Assembly (NCBI GenBank): GCA_002788515.1
Contig: PFRJ01000009.1
Coordinates: forward strand, 1-19,383
DNA: 19,383 nt
Direction of reading: 5' to 3'
Origin: Nitrosopumilales archaeon CG_4_9_14_0_2_um_filter_34_16
GTDB lineage: Archaea; Thermoproteota; Nitrososphaeria; Nitrososphaerales; Nitrosopumilaceae
In this document: one piece after another, positions 1 through 7,248 of the stretch
Layout: each line of letters begins with the position of its first letter
Position numbering within the stretch: the stretch's first letter is position 1
Position numbers and translations under genes: made by a program
The notes under the pieces: generated by a model
Told to the model about the DNA's origin: nothing
What the model saw: only the letters and a program-made list of their open reading frames with translations
Database searches by the model: none

Positions 1-139
1 TTTTTTTGTTATATACTAACTCTAAAATTTGACCAGTATTCCATTTTTGATCCTCAATAATTTTAGGATCAATAATTGCTCTACCTTTTCCAACATGTTG
101 TTGTGGAATTTCATCTATTTTTAAAATAATTTCACTCAT
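1..139 (-). CDS. AAA ATPase of the Cdc48/VAT (p97) family, N-terminal fragment
   Basis: Only the first 46 codons are present; the gene runs off the left edge. The reverse complement starts with ATG at 139 and reads MSEIILKIDEIPQQHVGKG, continuing through RAIIDPKII to an LELVYNKK strand. This resembles the double-psi beta-barrel N-domain of Cdc48/VAT ATPases, where a GRGIARIDP-type segment follows an alternating hydrophobic strand. Family members are hexameric unfoldases that extract and unfold substrates for the archaeal proteasome. The ATPase domains lie outside the window, so the family call rests on the N-domain alone. The start is 26 nt after the Hsp20 stop on the same strand, so the two are probably co-transcribed. 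A 5-bp inverted repeat (CTCAA/TTGAG, 148-162) sits in the gap. A different protein sharing this N-domain is the main alternative. Confidence 0.7.
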   Translation of the reverse strand, partial: MSEIILKIDEIPQQHVGKGRAIIDPKIIEDQKWNTGQILELVYNKK

Positions 140-165
140 ATTTTTATCTCAAAAAAGTTGAGAGG

Positions 166-657
166 TTATTCAACCTCCACCTTTTTGCCTTTTGGTTTTT
201 CTTCTTCAACTAACTTGAAAGTTATTTGAAGAATTCCATTTGTGTATGAAGCTTTTGCAGAGTTCTCATCTACTTTGTGTTGTATAGGAACTTTTACATG
301 ATATTTTTTATTATCACGTTCTGCTGAAAGATTAACTGTCTTGTTTTCAACAAGAATTTTGACATCAGTTTTTTCAACTCCAGGCATTTCAGCTACGAGT
401 TTTACCACCTTTTCTTTTTCGTCAACAATTGTGTCAACTAGTGGTTCTCGTGTATCAGAAGTTGGAAGTAAACCAGGTTTAACGTTTCCATACTCCTTTA
501 CAATAGGTTTTCCATCTGGACCAACAGTCATTGTATAACCGTAATAATATGGACCAAGTGCAGAACCTCCCTTGAATTCCTCAAGAATGTCATCTATGTC
601 GAAAAAAGAGTTTGACATTCGCTTGAAGATTCTATCAAATTCGCTATCAAAGAACAT
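166..657 (-). CDS. hsp20: Small heat shock protein, Hsp20/alpha-crystallin family
   Basis: ATP-independent holdase chaperone that binds unfolding proteins. The alpha-crystallin domain covers roughly residues 70-155, with a VAEMPGVEKTDVKI segment and the conserved NGILQITF strand (A-x-x-x-n-G-x-L type). The tail ends KKVEVE, giving a V-x-V that could act as the I-x-I/V oligomerisation motif. The N-terminal part contains TMTVGPDGKP and EYGNVKPG, an arrangement I know from archaeal Hsp20 proteins. I chose ATG at 657 because AGGTGA (666-671) lies 8 nt upstream. GTG at 669 and ATG at 663 are also in frame; a TATA box at 692-703 would place the transcript start near 671, so a leaderless GTG start cannot be excluded. 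The gene is followed 26 nt later by the Cdc48-like gene, making a folding/unfolding pair. Confidence 0.93.
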   Translation of the reverse strand: MFFDSEFDRIFKRMSNSFFDIDDILEEFKGGSALGPYYYGYTMTVGPDGKPIVKEYGNVKPGLLPTSDTREPLVDTIVDEKEKVVKLVAEMPGVEKTDVKILVENKTVNLSAERDNKKYHVKVPIQHKVDENSAKASYTNGILQITFKLVEEEKPKGKKVEVE

Positions 658-691
658 TGTCATATTCACCTATCATATGTAATAGGTATGA

Positions 692-703
692 CATTATATA
701 AAG
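692..703 (-). promoter_or_regulatory. TATA box of the hsp20 operon
   Basis: The minus strand reads CTTTATATAATG, a good archaeal TATA element. Its centre lies about 26 nt before position 671, just upstream of the hsp20 start codons. No separate heat-shock operator is evident. Confidence 0.6.
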
Positions 704-736
704 ATTATGAATAATTATGTTAATTTTTACATAATC

Positions 737-746
737 CTATTATAAC
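737..746 (+). promoter_or_regulatory. TATA box of the ACT-domain gene
   Basis: CTATTATAAC is centred about 26 nt before the ATG at 768. No Shine-Dalgarno motif precedes that ATG, which fits a leaderless transcript. The element is divergent from the hsp20 promoter in a 110-bp gap. Confidence 0.5.
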
Positions 747-767
747 TGACACAGTATAATAGTCTTA

Positions 768-1433
768 ATGAGACTTGCAAGTATGTCTATTCCTGAAGTT
801 GTAAGGGAGATCATTACTAGAAATCGTTCAATTTATGATTGCATGAAAATGGATTTGATAAACTATACAGCATTAGCTGTAAAGATTCAGCCTGAAATAG
901 AAAGGATTTTGGGAAATTCTGTCAATCTCAATACTGTAGTAGTTGCGATCAAAAGATTTGCTGATTCATTTGAAATTAAAGATCAAGTCAAAGAGGAATC
1001 AGTTTTGAAAAATGCAAGGTTGTCTTTAACAGATGGAATTATGGACATTAGATTTTCTATAAAGGATTCAAATGAAATGGATCCAATGGTAATTTTAGAT
1101 AAATTTTCCAAGATTACTAGTAACTATGAATTTTTTAGAGTGTCTGATTCGTTTAGATTTCTTACTGAAGATATGGAAGACATTAGACAGATATTCAGTA
1201 GTATTTCAGAACGAGATGATCTATTTAGCACTGGTCTTGCAAAGATTAGAATTTCAATACCTACCTCCCAAAATCAATCAGATGTAGTATCCTATGTTGC
1301 TGAAGTATTACATGCAAATGGAATTGAATTAGTTAACGCATTTTTCAGTCAGGATAATATCATTATAATTTTAAATGAAAAGGATTCATCAAGGGCATAT
1401 GATATTTTACATTCAGATATTATGAGAACCTAA
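768..1433 (+). CDS. ACT-domain regulatory protein with N-terminal helical, probably HTH, region
   Basis: A 221-residue protein of the type annotated as an ACT-domain regulator of amino-acid metabolism. The first 70 residues (SIPEVVREIITRNRSIYDCM onward) are helical and resemble a winged-helix segment. The C-terminal region, about residues 150-220, alternates strand and helix and ends with IIIILNEKDSSRAYDILH, like the ligand-binding ACT domains of aspartokinases. The middle (about 75-145) may be a second divergent ACT-like fold. No catalytic motif is visible, so a sensory or regulatory role is inferred. ATG at 768 is supported by the TATA spacing; an in-frame ATG at 783 (MSIPEVV) is the alternative. 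The ligand and targets cannot be told from sequence. Confidence 0.7.
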   Translation: MRLASMSIPEVVREIITRNRSIYDCMKMDLINYTALAVKIQPEIERILGNSVNLNTVVVAIKRFADSFEIKDQVKEESVLKNARLSLTDGIMDIRFSIKDSNEMDPMVILDKFSKITSNYEFFRVSDSFRFLTEDMEDIRQIFSSISERDDLFSTGLAKIRISIPTSQNQSDVVSYVAEVLHANGIELVNAFFSQDNIIIILNEKDSSRAYDILHSDIMRT

Positions 1434-1493
1434 GGATGTTAGTGAAAGTTATTCTTATAGCATATATTCACCCAGTTTGTTGAAAGGACACGT

Positions 1494-2852
1494 TTGGCGC
1501 GAAATAAGAAAAAAATTGTGATTCTAGGAGGTGGTTTTGCAGGGGTAGAATGTGCTAGGCAACTAGAATCAAAATTTGGAAATGATTCTGAGATCGAAAT
1601 AGTAATGGTAAGTGAGGATAATTTTCTATTATTTACGCCAATGTTACCCCAGGTAGCATCTGGAATGCTAGAAACTAGGCATATTGTTTTGCCCATTAGA
1701 ACTATTTGTAAAAAAACAAAATTCTATGAAGGAAGAATCAAAAATATCGATCCTTGGGGAAAATTAGTAACATTATGGGGAACTGGAGAGAAGAGAGGCA
1801 TTTCAATACATTATGATTTTTTAATTATTGCACTTGGTAGTGAAACTAACTTTTTTGGAATGGCTGACGTTGAAAAAAATGCTTACACTATGAAGACACT
1901 CAACGATGCCGTTATGTTAAGAAATAGAGTTATCGATATGTTAGAACAAGCAGAAAATGAAACCAATCCTATTCTTCGTAAAAGCTTTCTGAATTTTGTT
2001 GTAGTAGGAGGCGGTTTTGCAGGAATTGAAACTGCAGGTGAATTAATGGATCTACTTTTAGATGCAAGAAAACACTATCCTACAATTCACAAAGAAGATC
2101 TCAAAGTAATTGTTTTAGAAGCATTAGGAATGATTTTACCAGGATTTAATAAAAAACTTGCAGATTTTGCTAAAGACAAAATGATAGAAAGAGGAATTGA
2201 CATTAGACTAAAAACGGCAGTAACTAGTTTTGACGGAAACGAAGTAACTATAAAATCACTTGATGAAAACCAAAAAAATCCTATTGATGAATCAAAAATT
2301 GATTCAATAATTACAAAAACTTTGATTTGGACTGCAGGCGTTACCCCAGTTAACACAATTAAGAGATCAATGTTCAAAACGGATAAAGGAAAAGTCATAG
2401 TAAATGATTATCTTGAGGTTTCAGAGTTTCCTGGAGTATTTGCAATTGGGGATTGTGCATTACACATAGATCCTTTAACACAAAGACCAATACCACCAAC
2501 TGCACAAATTGCTGAGGCGCAAGCAAAAATTGCAGCTAAAAATCTAATAGCGTTAATTAAAAATTCTGAGAAAGAAAAATTTGTTTATCATTCAAAAGGA
2601 CAGATGGCAATTATTGGAAAAAGATCAGGGATTGCTACATTTTTGGGAATGAATATTTCTGGATTTTGGGCATGGTTAATTTGGAGAAATGTATATCTTT
2701 CAAAAATTACAACGTTTGAGAAAAAAACACGTATATTTTTAGATTGGACAATAGACATGTTTTTCGATAGAGATGTCTCAAGACTAAAACTAATGAAACG
2801 TGAGACTGAAAAAGAATACAAATTGCTTGACGAGGTTGATGATGTTTGGTAA
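1494..2852 (+). CDS. ndh: Type II NADH dehydrogenase (NDH-2), FAD-dependent
   Basis: Non-proton-pumping NADH:quinone oxidoreductase on the cytoplasmic face of the membrane. There are two Rossmann dinucleotide motifs: VILGGGFAGVE at residues 9-19 for FAD, and VVVGGGFAGIE at about 169-179 for NADH. IWTAGVTP and the second FAD motif VFAIGDCA (about 315-322) complete the pyridine nucleotide-disulfide oxidoreductase fold. No CxxxxC redox disulfide is present, which fits NDH-2 rather than a disulfide reductase. The C-terminal part (FWAWLIWRNVYLSKI onward) is the amphipathic membrane-attachment region of the family. The start is TTG, preceded by AAAGGA (1483-1488) with a 5-nt spacer. At 452 residues it has usual length. 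Electrons presumably enter the quinone pool here; a sulfide:quinone reductase-like relative is a less likely alternative. Confidence 0.87.
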   Translation: MARNKKKIVILGGGFAGVECARQLESKFGNDSEIEIVMVSEDNFLLFTPMLPQVASGMLETRHIVLPIRTICKKTKFYEGRIKNIDPWGKLVTLWGTGEKRGISIHYDFLIIALGSETNFFGMADVEKNAYTMKTLNDAVMLRNRVIDMLEQAENETNPILRKSFLNFVVVGGGFAGIETAGELMDLLLDARKHYPTIHKEDLKVIVLEALGMILPGFNKKLADFAKDKMIERGIDIRLKTAVTSFDGNEVTIKSLDENQKNPIDESKIDSIITKTLIWTAGVTPVNTIKRSMFKTDKGKVIVNDYLEVSEFPGVFAIGDCALHIDPLTQRPIPPTAQIAEAQAKIAAKNLIALIKNSEKEKFVYHSKGQMAIIGKRSGIATFLGMNISGFWAWLIWRNVYLSKITTFEKKTRIFLDWTIDMFFDRDVSRLKLMKRETEKEYKLLDEVDDVW

Positions 2853-4367
2853 TTATTTTCGAATTTTATAGATGATTATTGCCGGTACTGCAAAATACAT
2901 TCCAACATTCATCAAAATTATTCCAATTCCATAAGATAACATATCTGTTTCAGAATTAATATCAACAAAATTCAGAATAGATAATGATGATAACATTGGA
3001 GTAATTGAGATTTTTACTGCTTCTTTAAAAATAGGATTTTCACGCTCTAAATCAGCTATAATTGGAGAGAATGAGTAATAAAATTGGTTAAATCCACTCA
3101 TAAAAGCAGTTCCAGATTCAGTTGACAAAATTGTATTATCTCGGATCTCTCTTAGTTGTTGTACTTGTGGCGCAAGTTCCGAACCAAATGTGGCAGTAGC
3201 AATCAAACAGCCGCCGCCCTCAGTTGACGTATCATTTGGTTTATTCTTAGATAAGATTTCAAAAGAATCAAGTGTTTCTTCAAATCTTGGTAGTTGTGAA
3301 TTAAAATCTCCTAATCCGTTGCTATATGCAAGAGTATAGAATTTTTCAGTATCATAAATCATAACTTCTTTGAATCTGACATTGAAATTTTCTCCATTTG
3401 ATGAAAAGTATCCTTGAGCATCAGTTACATATGCTTCATAACCATTAACAGATGTTTTTTCTTGTGAACTAATCTTAAGATTTCCTGCTTCAACTACAGG
3501 TTTTAGTGTTTCGAGTTTTTCAGAAATAAGATCATCTAATGTTCTTTGACCAGTTTCTTGTACTGTTAAAGAGATTACAGGGTTCATTATTCCTGTTTTT
3601 GGTCCAACTGCAACTACATCAGGAGAATTGAAATCTGTTTTATTAGGTGTTTGTAACAACCAACCTTCAGGTACACTAAACCCAATTTCATGTTCTGGAC
3701 TTTCATATTTTTGATTACCTAGAGATGTGATTGTTGGTGATTCAGTACGCTCAGGTTCTTGCAATTCAAGAAGATTTGGAATTTCAGAACGATTAACTAC
3801 TGTAGCTTTTGTAATTCTGACTTGTTCAGGATCTACTGGATTGTCTTTAACACCTTTGTTTTTTGTATCCACTGATGCAATTTTATCAAGTGTTACAAAA
3901 CTTTCTTCAGTTACAATTCTACCAAATACAGTGTATTGTTCATCAAGAAAATTAGAATCACCATGTACAATAAAAAATTGAGATCCTCCGCTGTTAGGAT
4001 CTTGTGATCGTGCCATTGAAACAATTCCACGATTATGCTTAATCGTGTTAAATTCTGCATTTACATTTGTACTTGGACCACCAGTCCCCCAAGTATTTGG
4101 ATCTCCATTAATCGTATTTGGATCTCCTCCTTGAATCATAAATCCAGGTATAATTCGATGAAAAAGTACTCCATCATAAAATCCTGATTCAGTTAAATTT
4201 ATGAAATTAGCAACATGATTTGGAGCATCATCAGGGAAAAATTCTATTACCAAATCTCCAAGATTTGTTTCTAACACAACTAATTTATCATCATATTGAG
4301 CAAATGAATAATTTCCAAAACTAACCAAAACCAATGAGGCAATTACAGCTAGTATTATTTTATTCAA
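2853..4367 (-). CDS. Secreted, membrane-anchored cyclophilin fused to a PsbP-like domain and a CFI-box C-terminus
   Basis: A 504-residue exported peptidyl-prolyl isomerase. Residues 1-23 are a signal peptide ending YSFA. The cyclophilin domain spans about 28-195 with the catalytic FHRIIPGFMIQGGD (69-82, Arg71) and GGSQFFI (127-133). The position matching Trp121 of human CypA is Phe140, common in microbial cyclophilins. Residues about 215-370 (FSVPEGW onward) resemble the PsbP/Mog1-like fold. Residues about 384-470 start GGGCLIATATFGSEL and match the CFI-box C-terminal domain I know from thaumarchaeal surface proteins; a membrane segment (about 480-500) and IRK end the chain. It likely assists folding of extracytoplasmic proteins. 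The start is TTG at 4367, supported by the signal peptide and TATA spacing. Its stop abuts the ndh stop with no gap. Confidence 0.88.
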   Translation of the reverse strand: MNKIILAVIASLVLVSFGNYSFAQYDDKLVVLETNLGDLVIEFFPDDAPNHVANFINLTESGFYDGVLFHRIIPGFMIQGGDPNTINGDPNTWGTGGPSTNVNAEFNTIKHNRGIVSMARSQDPNSGGSQFFIVHGDSNFLDEQYTVFGRIVTEESFVTLDKIASVDTKNKGVKDNPVDPEQVRITKATVVNRSEIPNLLELQEPERTESPTITSLGNQKYESPEHEIGFSVPEGWLLQTPNKTDFNSPDVVAVGPKTGIMNPVISLTVQETGQRTLDDLISEKLETLKPVVEAGNLKISSQEKTSVNGYEAYVTDAQGYFSSNGENFNVRFKEVMIYDTEKFYTLAYSNGLGDFNSQLPRFEETLDSFEILSKNKPNDTSTEGGGCLIATATFGSELAPQVQQLREIRDNTILSTESGTAFMSGFNQFYYSFSPIIADLERENPIFKEAVKISITPMLSSLSILNFVDINSETDMLSYGIGIILMNVGMYFAVPAIIIYKIRK

Positions 4368-4386
4368 TAATTTTTCTCTAGAATAG

Positions 4387-4398
4387 TTACTTAAAAGC
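4387..4398 (-). promoter_or_regulatory. TATA-like element of the secreted cyclophilin gene
   Basis: The minus strand reads GCTTTTAAGTAA, centred about 26 nt before the TTG start at 4367. This supports leaderless use of the TTG, since no purine-rich ribosome site lies at a useful distance. Confidence 0.45.
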
Positions 4399-4410
4399 TA
4401 ATTGTATTAG

Positions 4411-4418
4411 TTTTTAAC
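4411..4418 (+). promoter_or_regulatory. TATA-like element of the PH-like gene/cbiE operon
   Basis: TTTTTAAC is centred about 26 nt before ATG 4441, with no Shine-Dalgarno motif in between. Together with the minus-strand element at 4387-4398 it makes a compact divergent promoter. Confidence 0.45.
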
Positions 4419-4440
4419 AAAGTCAATTAAAACAACCAAT

Positions 4441-4932
4441 ATGCAACCTGATGAAAAGATTCAGGCACATTTAGTTTCAGTGTGGAGAGAATCTAAAAAA
4501 TTCTTTTCTATTGGTGGAAAAGAAGGCATGTTGGTATTAACTGACAAACACTTGATGTTTATACATAAAACAGAATCTAAAATAAATTGGTGGAAGGCAA
4601 TTACACAAAGACAAGTAGTTAATTTCCTTAAATCAAAAAATACAATGATTCGCCATGATGGTTACGATGAAGAAGATTTAATGAATGATATGGAAGATGA
4701 TAGAAATATAGAATTGTCATTTAATGATATTTCCAGTATTAGTCATATCGAAAAGGATTGGGGAAGTTCATTACAATTAGAGTATCAAAAAGACGGAAAA
4801 GAAGAAAAATTTCAATATTCAATAGCCCAAAATTGGGTAAAATATCCTGCAAAAGAGCCTACAAAATACATGAAAGTGGATTGGGAGCCTTTTGTGCAAT
4901 ATATTAAAGACAGACAAAACTTTACGAAGTAA
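4441..4932 (+). CDS. Hypothetical protein with PH/GRAM-like N-terminal half
   Basis: I do not recognise a named family. The 163-residue protein is soluble with no signal peptide. The N-terminal segment VWRESKKFFSIGGKEGMLVLTDKHLMFIHK looks like the paired strands of a PH or GRAM-type domain, in which a 'treat-as-ligand' strand is followed by L-T-x-x-x-L-x-F. A charged insert (about residues 70-90, YDEEDLMNDMEDD) follows, then ELSFNDISSISHIEK, also typical of the last strands of bacterial PH-like domains. The stop is 2 nt before the cbiE TTG start, so the two genes are almost certainly co-transcribed, but nothing in the protein points to cobalamin chemistry. Function unknown. Confidence 0.75.
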   Translation: MQPDEKIQAHLVSVWRESKKFFSIGGKEGMLVLTDKHLMFIHKTESKINWWKAITQRQVVNFLKSKNTMIRHDGYDEEDLMNDMEDDRNIELSFNDISSISHIEKDWGSSLQLEYQKDGKEEKFQYSIAQNWVKYPAKEPTKYMKVDWEPFVQYIKDRQNFTK

Positions 4933-4934
4933 AA

Positions 4935-5651
4935 TTGGGAAAAGTTTTCGCTGTAGGTGTTGGACCTGGTTCTCCAAAATATGTAACAGAAATTGTAAAA
5001 GAAATTATCCAGAATTGTGATATCATAATTGGTTACAAATACACACTCAAAACAATTGAAGATTTGATTAAAGGAAAAGAGATCTATGAGATTACTATGA
5101 ACAATCAAGAAGAGTCTTATCAAAAAATTCTTCCAGAACTTGGTACCAGAACACTAGTAATTCCTTTTACTGGTGATGTGAATTTTTCAGAATCAGAAGT
5201 TGTTGATAGATTAATAGAAATTTTTGGTGAGGTGGAGATCATTCCTGGGATAAGTTCAATTCAAGTTGCTGCATCAAGAGCAAAAGTACCTCTTGATAAG
5301 TCTAAAACAATTACAATGCATGTTACAACACCAATTGAAGATAAAAAATTAGAACTACAAAAAGCATTGGTTGATGGTTTTAGTGTGATTTTGGTACCAA
5401 GGCCTTGGCCAAAACAACCAGACAAACATTTCATGCCATCTGAAATAGCAGTGTATCTTCGTGAGAATAATTTTGACACATCTAAGATGAAAGTTCATGT
5501 TTTTGAGGCAATAACTACTGAAAATGAAACAAGTTTTATGGGTACTGTAAAAGATTTGGAAGGGAAAGAATTTTCTGATTTATCTGTAATGGTGTTTAAC
5601 CAAGCAAGTCTTGATTCATACATGAATTATAGATGGCAGTGGGAAAACTAG
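4935..5651 (+). CDS. cbiE: Cobalt-precorrin-7 (C5)-methyltransferase CbiE
   Basis: SAM-dependent tetrapyrrole methylase of the anaerobic (cobalt-early) cobalamin pathway, acting on the corrin ring at C5. The N-terminal glycine-rich loop VGVGPGSPKYVT (residues 7-18) is the tetrapyrrole methylase signature. IIPGISSIQVAASRAK (102-117) is the second SAM-side motif and its S-S-x-Q-x-A-A form is typical of CbiE rather than CbiF or CbiL. At 238 residues it is a little longer than the usual 200-210, mainly through a C-terminal extension ending in YRWQWEN. The TTG start is 2 nt after the upstream stop and has no clear ribosome site, so translational coupling is likely. No CbiT domain is attached. Other corrin genes are not in the window. 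Confidence 0.87.
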   Translation: MGKVFAVGVGPGSPKYVTEIVKEIIQNCDIIIGYKYTLKTIEDLIKGKEIYEITMNNQEESYQKILPELGTRTLVIPFTGDVNFSESEVVDRLIEIFGEVEIIPGISSIQVAASRAKVPLDKSKTITMHVTTPIEDKKLELQKALVDGFSVILVPRPWPKQPDKHFMPSEIAVYLRENNFDTSKMKVHVFEAITTENETSFMGTVKDLEGKEFSDLSVMVFNQASLDSYMNYRWQWEN

Positions 5652-6547
5652 TTGCCTGGATTTTGTCCTTGACCTAAAACCAGACTATTTGTATTTGGAA
5701 ATACATAAACTACAATTTTCATCCATGGGTAATCAGGATCATATAATCTATAAAATCCTGCATCATCAAATGTTATCATAACTGATGCTCCTGGTTTAAT
5801 CACATCAGTTGAAATTTTTCCATCAGGAGTAAATGGATTATGTCGATCATTGTAGTTTTCTATTCCACTGATAAGAGTGTGAGATGCTAGATCGTCATTT
5901 ATTATTGTAATAGTAGTATTGGGTTCAATTGAAACTCTATCATGTGAAAAAAATCCTAATCTTGTTGAACTTGATTGTTGTCCAGGAGCCGCATCAGGGT
6001 TAATTCCTTTAGTAGAGGAATATTTTAGAATGTGAATTGAAGAAGCATCAGGAGTTGTGGATTTTGTGGAAACTGAATCAAGTTTAGATAATGTTGATAA
6101 TTTTGTTGTGTAAATTACTTTGAATGTATCATCAGGAGTTGTAATTCTACCTGTAAAACCATAAACTGCAGCATCTTTACTTTCACTGACTAGTCTTCCA
6201 AAAAAACTAATTGAAGTATCAAATCCATTTGTACTTTCAACATCTCCATTAATTCTAACATAACGGCCTTCACGTAAGAAACTTCCTTCTAAATTAGAAA
6301 TTATGAATTCTTCTTCACCTAACGTAATAAAACCATCTTCTGTTAGAAACTTAATCATGCTTCCTTGTTTGTTCTGAGAATATACACCAATATCGATTTC
6401 AGATGTTACAATAAGTTCCTCAGTTACAGCAAATCCAGAACCTTCTAAAAGATATGCTTGATTCTCAGAAATTTCAGCAAATGATTCATTAGCAAAATAT
6501 CCTGATGAAGCAACAAATAATGCTAATAGAATAATACTTGTTCTCAT
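5648..6547 (-). CDS. Secreted cupredoxin-fold protein with incomplete copper site
   Basis: A 299-residue exported protein. Residues 1-24 form a signal peptide (ending ESFA). Residues about 25-160 are a beta-rich domain I do not recognise. The C-terminal 120 residues look like a plastocyanin-type cupredoxin: SIEPNTTITIINDDLASHTL supplies the first histidine position (His223), and FYRLYDPDYPWMKIVV corresponds to the C-x2-H-x2-M loop. There Asp270 replaces the Cys and Tyr273 the His; only Met276 remains. A type 1 copper centre is therefore unlikely. GAGGAG lies 9 nt before the ATG, a good ribosome site; TATA-like sequences at about 6570-6580 and 6590-6597 are both possible. Its TAG shares the palindrome CTAG with the cbiE stop. 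Role probably extracytoplasmic; no partner can be named. Confidence 0.75.
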   Translation of the reverse strand: MRTSIILLALFVASSGYFANESFAEISENQAYLLEGSGFAVTEELIVTSEIDIGVYSQNKQGSMIKFLTEDGFITLGEEEFIISNLEGSFLREGRYVRINGDVESTNGFDTSISFFGRLVSESKDAAVYGFTGRITTPDDTFKVIYTTKLSTLSKLDSVSTKSTTPDASSIHILKYSSTKGINPDAAPGQQSSSTRLGFFSHDRVSIEPNTTITIINDDLASHTLISGIENYNDRHNPFTPDGKISTDVIKPGASVMITFDDAGFYRLYDPDYPWMKIVVYVFPNTNSLVLGQGQNPGN

Positions 6548-6632
6548 GCTTAATTACTCCTCGAATTTGGTTTATAATTTACTACTGAATTATTTTAGAC
6601 TGAATAGGCAAATTCGTAGGCGAGGCTTGAAA

Positions 6633-7193
6633 TTAAAATCCAGGCATATCCATTAACCCTTCTTTTTGAGCCAATTCTATCATGTAAAATTCAAGATAGC
6701 CACCTGCTAAAAGAAGACCCACTACAATTCCAATTTCAATCATCGTTGGTTTGATAAGTGGTATCAAATCCATCTTCTTGCTAATTGCTCTAATCAAAAT
6801 AAAACTTCTAGAAATTCCAAAAGAATATGCAACTAACTCCATCAACCCAAATGGAGATAAGAAAAGAATCGAAAGTGGTGGAACATTACCTAATTGAGGC
6901 GCAGTAACACCAATGGAGGCAAAAGCAAATCCTGTTGACCAAGCAGCAAAAAGTCCCCATGCAACTCCAAACCCAGGAATAAACATCGGTAATGCAATAG
7001 TTGTGTTATGAAGAAATATTCCAAACGCGTCTATGTCTAAAACAAGTTCTTTAAATTCTGCCATGAAGGCATTTGCTTCTTCTTCACTAACCGTAGACAT
7101 TGAACCGATTTGGTATGAAACTGCAAAAAGTCCCAAGAATACAAAAAAAATAATTACCCTTATTTTATTCACATTAATGTTCCTCACGAACAT
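6633..7193 (-). CDS. Stage II sporulation protein M (SpoIIM)-family membrane protein
   Basis: A 186-residue integral membrane protein. Hydrophobic segments lie at about residues 10-30, 57-95 (probably two helices), 107-133 and 151-172. The block FLHNTTIALPMFIPGFGVAWG followed by the G-x-x-x-A/S-rich helix is the core signature of the SpoIIM/DUF95 family; the conserved HN and PG are present. In archaea these proteins are not linked to sporulation, and their function is unclear; roles in membrane remodelling or ABC-type export have been suggested from neighbours elsewhere. Here it stands alone, 85 nt before the cupredoxin-fold gene on the same strand and divergent from DP1. ATG at 7193 is chosen; it lies about 31 nt from a palindromic TATA-like element. 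Confidence 0.75.
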   Translation of the reverse strand: MFVRNINVNKIRVIIFFVFLGLFAVSYQIGSMSTVSEEEANAFMAEFKELVLDIDAFGIFLHNTTIALPMFIPGFGVAWGLFAAWSTGFAFASIGVTAPQLGNVPPLSILFLSPFGLMELVAYSFGISRSFILIRAISKKMDLIPLIKPTMIEIGIVVGLLLAGGYLEFYMIELAQKEGLMDMPGF

Positions 7194-7219
7194 TATTTGA
7201 GGGTTGGTGTAGGCGCAGA

Positions 7220-7229
7220 TTTAATTAAA
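7220..7229. promoter_or_regulatory. Palindromic TATA-like element between divergent SpoIIM-like and DP1 genes
   Basis: TTTAATTAAA is a perfect 10-bp palindrome in the 55-bp divergent gap. Its centre is 24.5 nt before the DP1 ATG and 31.5 nt before the SpoIIM-like ATG, so one element could serve both. An A/T-rich stretch at 7232-7242 is an alternative box for the minus-strand gene. Confidence 0.4.
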
Positions 7230-7248
7230 CCAAATTATATTTTTTGAT

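Noticed and set aside
148..162. Small inverted repeat CTCAA/TTGAG between hsp20 and the Cdc48-like gene as a terminator or riboswitch
   Set aside because: Only 5 bp of A/T-rich stem; easily chance in this composition. Kept only as a remark.
1439..1696. 85-codon minus-strand frame antisense to ndh start
   Set aside because: It lies across the intergenic gap and the NDH-2 FAD motif on the other strand; no domain and low-complexity composition.
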